In this document: piece after piece, positions 2,814-5,720 of the stretch
Layout of the letters: each line of letters starts with the position of its first letter
How positions within the stretch are numbered: position 1 is the first letter of the stretch
Assembly (NCBI GenBank): GCA_003162495.1
Contig: PMOF01000212.1
Coordinates: forward strand, 37,406-43,125
DNA: 5,720 nucleotides
Source of the DNA: Acidobacteriaceae bacterium
Lineage (GTDB): Bacteria > Acidobacteriota > Terriglobia > Terriglobales > Acidobacteriaceae
Reading direction: 5' to 3'
The notes under the pieces: generated by a model
Seen by the model: only the letters and a program-made list of their open reading frames with translations
Told to the model about the DNA's origin: nothing
Database searches by the model: none
Program-made: the position numbers and the translations under genes

Positions 2814-5189
2814 CAGACCACCACCACGATCCTGGCCACAACCCTCGTCGGCGGAGATGGCGCGACGCGGATCAAGGCCGGCAGGGTAACTTTCTCGCCC
2901 ACGGATTTGAACGGCAACCGGCTCTTTTCCAGCATCTTTGGCGGCGGCCTGATGGTTCCGACTTCAGCCGTTTGTCTGATAGCAGATGGCGCCATCACCA
3001 CCAACTCCAACGGCGGCACTTGCACGACTGTGAACACGGCCCTCTCCAACCCAGCCATATTTTGTTACGTGGTTGTCTTTCAGGACACTGTCACGCGCTG
3101 GACATCGCCTCCTCTAAAATGCGTGCAGCCGTTCGGAACTTTGTGGAGCTTCGACGGCTACGTCCCACCGGCCGGCCCGGTAGGGAATCTATTGCAGGTG
3201 GGGCCGGTAGGGATAACCGGCCCAATTACGCCCGGCCACTGTACCAATTGGGCCGATTCAACCCACGTTTCAGACGCGGGCGCCGCTTGCGGCACGGGCG
3301 GCGGCGGCGGCGGCAGCAGTCCCACAGCCACGCCCACGTTCACCCCCGGCTCACCATACTCGGGCGGCCCGGCCAGCGTGACTATCAGCGACACCACCAC
3401 CGGGGCGGCCATCTTCTTTTGTGCGGACACCACGAACACATGCACACCAAGCCAAACGTATACCGGGGCGCTCGGAGTGACATCGAGCGAATACCTCCGC
3501 GCCGTGGCTAACGGAGGCAGCGGCTTCGCGCTCAGCTCCGTGGCGTCTTGGCAGGGAACCATCTCCGGGACTCAAACGGCGCTGCCGACTTTCTCCCCAA
3601 CATCTCCGTACGCGGGTGGTGGACTGTCTGTCACGATCAGCGATGCAACCTCTGGGGCCGCGATCAGCTATTGCACGGACACCACCAACACCTGCACCCC
3701 CGGCACCGCGTACACAGTCCCGGTTGTGGTGTCCGCAACCGGTTATATCCGGGCCACGGCCACAGCGGGCGGCCTGACCATCAGCTCCACCGCGTCTTGG
3801 CAGGGCACCATCTCAACCGTACTTTCCCCCACCTTCACGCCGCCGTCCCCGTACACGGGTGACTCAAACCGGGTGTCAATCAGCGATAGCGTGGGCGGGG
3901 CCACAATCAGCTATTGCACCGACACCACCAACACTTGCACCCCAGGCACCGCGTATACCACGCAGATCAATGTGGTGACATCGGAGTATATCCGGGCCAC
4001 GGCCACTTTAGGGGGAACGTCGTCGCCGGTTGCGTCTTGGCAGGGGACCATCGCCGCCGGGGCGTTGAACACCTACACCGACACGCTGATCCAGGCCAAC
4101 GGCCCGCTCGGCGCTAATTGGTCGCAGGTGATCGGCTCCGGTTGCAATCTCACCGTGGTAAGCGACATGGGGATGTCATCAGGCGGCGGCTGCGGCCACG
4201 GCAGCATGTCCTCTTATACAGCCGGAACCTTTAATAACAACCAATTTAGCCGTATCATTTACGGCAATGTGACAGCCTCGCCGGTGGGCTATGACACGCT
4301 CGTGGTGCGTTCCAGCGGGCAGAGCACTTACAACGATGCTTATGGCGGATACTCTAGTAGTTATGCCCTTGGTGTGGTCAATCCTACCCCATCCGACTTT
4401 GCCACACCGCAGGGGACCGTTGCCCCGGCGGCGGGTAACACTGTTGAGCTTGACGTAGCGGGGATCGGCCCGGTCTTCTTTTGGGGCCAGGTCAACGGTG
4501 TGATCAACATCGCCACTCTCGACACGGCCTATAACTACATTGGTGGCTTTCCCGGCTTCGGCGTGGTGGACTTCAATACCGTGCCTACGGCAACGGTGGG
4601 CGCATGGGCCGGCGGCAGCTTGCCTAGCTTCTCAGCAATCCCCGCTGATAACTTCACGCGCGCCAACGCAGGGTGGTTAGGAGTCAATTGGTGGTTTCCG
4701 TGGACTAGCGACGAGGCCGGAGGCGGATGGATTATCTCCGGCGGTGAAGCTGTGCCGGCTCTTGCGTCCTCAACTTCTTTCTGGAATATATCGATTTGGA
4801 CTTCAGCACTCGGAGCTAATCCTTATTCTCAAATCACGGTCGGAGGCCTTGATAATTGGCTTGGTCCAGTGATCCGCTACACGCCTATGGCCACCAACGG
4901 AGACAGCATGTACGCCGCCTTTATGAATGGCGGATCTTTGAAGCTGTACGCCCGCAAGACCGGATCGTGGCACCTTATGACCTCGTGGAGTTACACTCCC
5001 ACCGTGGGAGACACTGTGCTGATCCAGGCTACGGGCACAAGTCCGGTTAATTTGACGGTGACGAAAAACGGCACGGTGCTCGGGACGTGGAGCGACACGG
5101 TCTACCTGATAACCGGGCAGTACGCGGGGTTCGCGGCCTTGGGCTCGAACGCCACAAAGGTCAGCAATTGGGTTGGCGGCACGCAGTAA
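2757..5189 (+). CDS. Secreted fibre/adhesin-like protein with chitobiase-C-like repeats
   Basis: GTG 2757 overlaps the previous stop (GTGA) and gives 810 residues. An in-frame ATG at 2721 would put Arg-rich sequence before an otherwise perfect signal peptide, so it is rejected. Order of parts: signal peptide (1-19); N-terminal beta domain (about 25-138) like the previous gene product; GPVG-type connector (140-158); GHC-T-N-W...DAGAACG motif (160-179), reminiscent of phage tail-fibre junctions; Gly6 linker (181-186); three tandem chitobiase/hexosaminidase C-terminal-type repeats (193-432), each with a cysteine pair; two C-terminal beta-sandwich, LamG-like domains (about 438-625 and 631-810). 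No catalytic motif or cell-wall anchor is seen. The likely role is binding to a surface or glycan, outside the cytoplasm. A phage tail fibre is possible, but a Sec signal on one would be unusual, so a host-exported adhesin carried by an element is the main alternative. Confidence 0.9.
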   Translation: MKRLCAAALFLCLAGGLRAQTTTTILATTLVGGDGATRIKAGRVTFSPTDLNGNRLFSSIFGGGLMVPTSAVCLIADGAITTNSNGGTCTTVNTALSNPAIFCYVVVFQDTVTRWTSPPLKCVQPFGTLWSFDGYVPPAGPVGNLLQVGPVGITGPITPGHCTNWADSTHVSDAGAACGTGGGGGGSSPTATPTFTPGSPYSGGPASVTISDTTTGAAIFFCADTTNTCTPSQTYTGALGVTSSEYLRAVANGGSGFALSSVASWQGTISGTQTALPTFSPTSPYAGGGLSVTISDATSGAAISYCTDTTNTCTPGTAYTVPVVVSATGYIRATATAGGLTISSTASWQGTISTVLSPTFTPPSPYTGDSNRVSISDSVGGATISYCTDTTNTCTPGTAYTTQINVVTSEYIRATATLGGTSSPVASWQGTIAAGALNTYTDTLIQANGPLGANWSQVIGSGCNLTVVSDMGMSSGGGCGHGSMSSYTAGTFNNNQFSRIIYGNVTASPVGYDTLVVRSSGQSTYNDAYGGYSSSYALGVVNPTPSDFATPQGTVAPAAGNTVELDVAGIGPVFFWGQVNGVINIATLDTAYNYIGGFPGFGVVDFNTVPTATVGAWAGGSLPSFSAIPADNFTRANAGWLGVNWWFPWTSDEAGGGWIISGGEAVPALASSTSFWNISIWTSALGANPYSQITVGGLDNWLGPVIRYTPMATNGDSMYAAFMNGGSLKLYARKTGSWHLMTSWSYTPTVGDTVLIQATGTSPVNLTVTKNGTVLGTWSDTVYLITGQYAGFAALGSNATKVSNWVGGTQ
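3177..3213 (+). repeat. Short direct repeat coding for GPVG units
   Basis: CCGGTAGGGA occurs at 3177-3186 and again at 3204-3213, 27 bases (nine codons) apart. It encodes the two GPVG units of a short Gly/Pro-rich connector (GPVGNLLQVGPVGITGP). The repeat keeps frame and looks like a small in-gene duplication. Confidence 0.55.
3234..3293 (+). other. GHC..W....V.DAGAACG junction motif
   Basis: Residues 160-179 contain GHC, W165, V171 and DAGAACG. Comparable G-x-C/V-x-x-W...DAG-type strings occur at the junctions of phage tail fibres where a base domain meets a variable distal part. This placement fits: everything after it is repeats and binding-type domains. C162 and C178 could form a disulfide. 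Recognition is by eye. Confidence 0.4.
3297..3314 (+). repeat. Six GGC codons: polyglycine linker
   Basis: Six consecutive GGC codons encode Gly 181-186, followed by Ser-Ser. This simple repeat separates the N-terminal part from the tandem beta repeats and can change length by slippage in steps of three bases without breaking the frame. Confidence 0.8.
3333..3566 (+). repeat. Chitobiase-C-like repeat 1
   Basis: Residues 193-270 begin PTFTPGSPYSGG and end SWQGTIS. The unit has the VTISD strand, the F-C222-ADTTNT-C229 segment (where classic members have a YTTDGSTPT-type stretch) and an EYLRAVA strand. It is the most diverged of the three copies. Confidence 0.75.
3585..3812 (+). repeat. Chitobiase-C-like repeat 2
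   Basis: Residues 277-352 run from PTFSPTSPYAGG to SWQGTI, with Y-C306-TDTTNT-C313-TPGTAY and GYIRATA. The cysteine-containing segment has the same protein sequence as that of repeat 3, and the DNA differs only at synonymous positions. Confidence 0.8.
3828..4052 (+). repeat. Chitobiase-C-like repeat 3
   Basis: Residues 358-432 run from PTFTPPSPYTGD to SWQGTI, with Y-C387-TDTTNT-C394-TPGTAY and EYIRATA. It ends the tandem array and leads into the first C-terminal domain through a short AAGA linker. Confidence 0.8.
4068..4634 (+). other. C-terminal beta domain 1 (LamG-like, tentative)
   Basis: Residues 438-626 open with YTDTLIQANGPLGANW, the start commonly seen in secreted beta-sandwich domains of the D-x-F-x-R-x-(D/N)-G-x-LG-x-NW type. 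Beta-strand-like stretches follow, including FSRIIYGNV, YDTLVVRSSG, NTVELDVAGIGPVFFW. The DNA becomes less GC-rich than in the repeats. Ligand unknown. Confidence 0.55.
4647..5186 (+). other. C-terminal beta domain 2 (LamG-like, tentative)
   Basis: Residues 631-810 open with DNFTRANAGWLGVNWW, matching the opening of domain 1. Strands typical of concanavalin/LamG-like folds follow: WIISGGEAVPA, YSQITVGGL, LGPVIRYTP, MYAAFMNGGSLKLYARK, DTVLIQATGTSP, VNLTVTKNGTVLGTW, YAGFAAL. The domain ends directly at the stop codon, with no anchor or self-cleaving chaperone. Confidence 0.65.
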
Positions 5190-5191
5190 AA

Positions 5192-5229
5192 GCGCACCCA
5201 GTCAGAGATGACTAAAGCGCCAGAAGGCG
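5192..5229 (+). other. Paired small hairpins after the fibre gene
   Basis: AGTCA-GAGA-TGACT (5200-5213) is a perfect five-pair stem with a GNRA-type loop. It is enclosed by GCGC at 5192-5195 and 5217-5220. Next to it, CGCC-AGAA-GGCG (5218-5229) forms a competing four-pair stem. No T-run follows, so this may be a 3-prime stabilising structure rather than a terminator. Confidence 0.35.
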
Positions 5230-5305
5230 GAGCGAATTTGGGGGCTTAATTATGTGGCTGATCGTGGGCGGTTTTGGACCTCAATTTTCACCCTCGCAGC
5301 TGGTC

Positions 5306-5342
5306 TAAAATCGCCCGGCGGCGGCGATGTTCTATGGTTTTA
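5306..5342 (+). terminator. Candidate intrinsic terminator
   Basis: ATCGCC (5310-5315) and GGCGAT (5323-5328) pair around a seven-base loop, with A-rich sequence before and a T-rich but interrupted stretch after (GTTCTATGGTTTTA). The position, some 120 bases after the last gene, is reasonable. The T-tract is poor. Confidence 0.3.
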
Positions 5343-5485
5343 TGTAGATTTAAGGTTGGGTTGTTTTGGGGTCTATTTGCGGCCCTGTTTTCAGGTCGGG
5401 CGAAGTTAGTGTTGTCCTTATGGTGCGCGGCGATTGCTAGATTTCCATAATTAGGAGATTGGCCTACTTGTTGGCTTTATCACAA

Positions 5486-5502
5486 TGTGGACCAGTGTGG
5501 AC
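5486..5502 (+). repeat. TGTGGAC direct repeat, 10-base spacing
   Basis: TGTGGAC occurs at 5486-5492 and 5496-5502, one helical turn apart, in an AT-richer part of the gene-free region. This could be a binding site for a dimeric or two-headed DNA-binding protein; that is inference. Confidence 0.35.
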
Positions 5503-5578
5503 TATAGCCTCTCAGGGGAATAGAAAATAAACGACTTGCGCGCCGCCACTGTCTCAAATCGCTCGACCACTCTAATCT

Positions 5579-5695
5579 AATTCCTGCACGCGCACATCGC
5601 CGCCGCGCTGTGGAAAAGCGCAGTTCACCCGCGCAAATCCCGCCGAATCCTGCCCACCCCCGCCACGTCCCGCCACTGCAACACAATTCCTGCAC
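5579..5695 (+). repeat. AATTCCTGCAC repeats with phased CCCGCC motifs
   Basis: AATTCCTGCAC occurs at 5579-5589 and 5685-5695, with a degenerate copy GAATCCTGCCCAC at 5645-5657. Between them, CCCGCC appears at 5639, 5659 and 5669, that is 20 and 10 bases apart. The set continues to the window edge, so the full array may be longer. Confidence 0.35.
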
Positions 5696-5720
5696 TCACA
5701 CTCATGATGCGCGGCCAACT

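Larger units (their letters stand above)
5190..5720. other. Gene-free region after the operon
   Basis: No convincing coding frame is seen on either strand over about 530 bases. The first two-thirds is visibly AT-richer than the genes and G/T-rich on the + strand. From about 5525 it becomes C/A-rich. It holds small hairpins close to the end of the fibre gene, a 10-base-spaced TGTGGAC pair, two AATTCCTGCAC copies and three CCCGCC motifs. No tRNA, CRISPR or insertion-sequence ends are visible. Confidence 0.6.

Noticed and set aside
5252..5308. 18-codon frame MWLIVGGFGPQFSPSQLV after a G-tract
   Set aside because: A GGGGG stretch seven bases upstream is suggestive, but the frame is too short and has no supporting feature.
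5285..5311. Promoter-like TTTTCA / TAAAAT pair
   Set aside because: Spacing of 15 bases, a weak -35, and no gene follows. The TAAAAT also belongs to the candidate terminator.
5247..5453. Inverted pair TAATTATG (5247-5254) and CATAATTA (5446-5453)
   Set aside because: Eight AT-rich bases some 190 apart are easily due to chance in this AT-richer stretch.
5480..5695. 71-residue open frame on the minus strand in the gene-free region
   Set aside because: Trp/Arg/Gly-rich sequence without pattern, no clear ribosome binding site, and it spans the repeats.
4647..5720. Diversity-generating retroelement (variable repeat at the end of the fibre gene, template after it)
   Set aside because: No second copy of the 3-prime end of the gene is seen downstream, and no reverse transcriptase is in the window.
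5190..5720. tRNA gene, CRISPR array or insertion-sequence ends
   Set aside because: No T-arm-like GTTCGAATC, no regularly spaced repeats with spacers and no terminal inverted repeats with a transposase.

Overview
The window looks like part of a phage or prophage-type accessory operon from a GC-rich bacterium. Acidobacteriota (Solibacter/Bryobacter-like) is my best guess. The guess rests on high GC, the style of the chitobiase-C-like beta repeats carrying YCTDTTNTC motifs, and the signal-peptided beta-rich fibre-like protein. It is an inference from sequence style, not a database match. No terminase, capsid, portal, integrase or transposase lies in the window, so phage origin rests mainly on a possible GemA/Gp16-like protein, a tail-fibre-like motif (GHC..W....V.DAGAACG) and the compact gene layout.

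Layout: every supported gene is on the + strand and almost all are stop/start coupled. The order is: the tail end of an upstream gene (2-46); a degenerate response-regulator receiver domain (43-480); a Cys-rich mini-protein starting at GTG (477-728); a small zinc-ribbon-like protein (725-976); a Gp16/GemA-like protein (979-1530); a small helical unknown (1527-1796); a protein with two duplicated winged-HTH-like units (1793-2332); a small beta-rich protein (2368-2760); and an 810-residue secreted, repeat-bearing fibre/adhesin-like protein (2757-5189). Six junctions are 4-base ATGA or GTGA overlaps and one is a 2-base gap. Only the 35-base GC-repeat spacer at 2333-2367 breaks the chain.

The first half appears regulatory or nucleic-acid related (receiver-like, zinc-binding, Gp16-like, double HTH). 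The second half encodes surface or appendage beta proteins. The large protein has a signal peptide, an N-terminal domain that resembles the preceding gene product, a GPVG/GHC connector, a Gly6 linker, three tandem chitobiase-C-like repeats each with a cysteine pair, and two C-terminal beta-sandwich-like domains that open with the same D-x(5)-N-x-LG-x-NW-type motif.

From 5190 to the end (about 530 bases) I see no convincing gene. This stretch is less GC-rich, starts with small hairpins, is G/T-rich on the + strand to about 5525 and then turns C/A-rich, and carries several short repeats. It may be the end of the operon or of the element.
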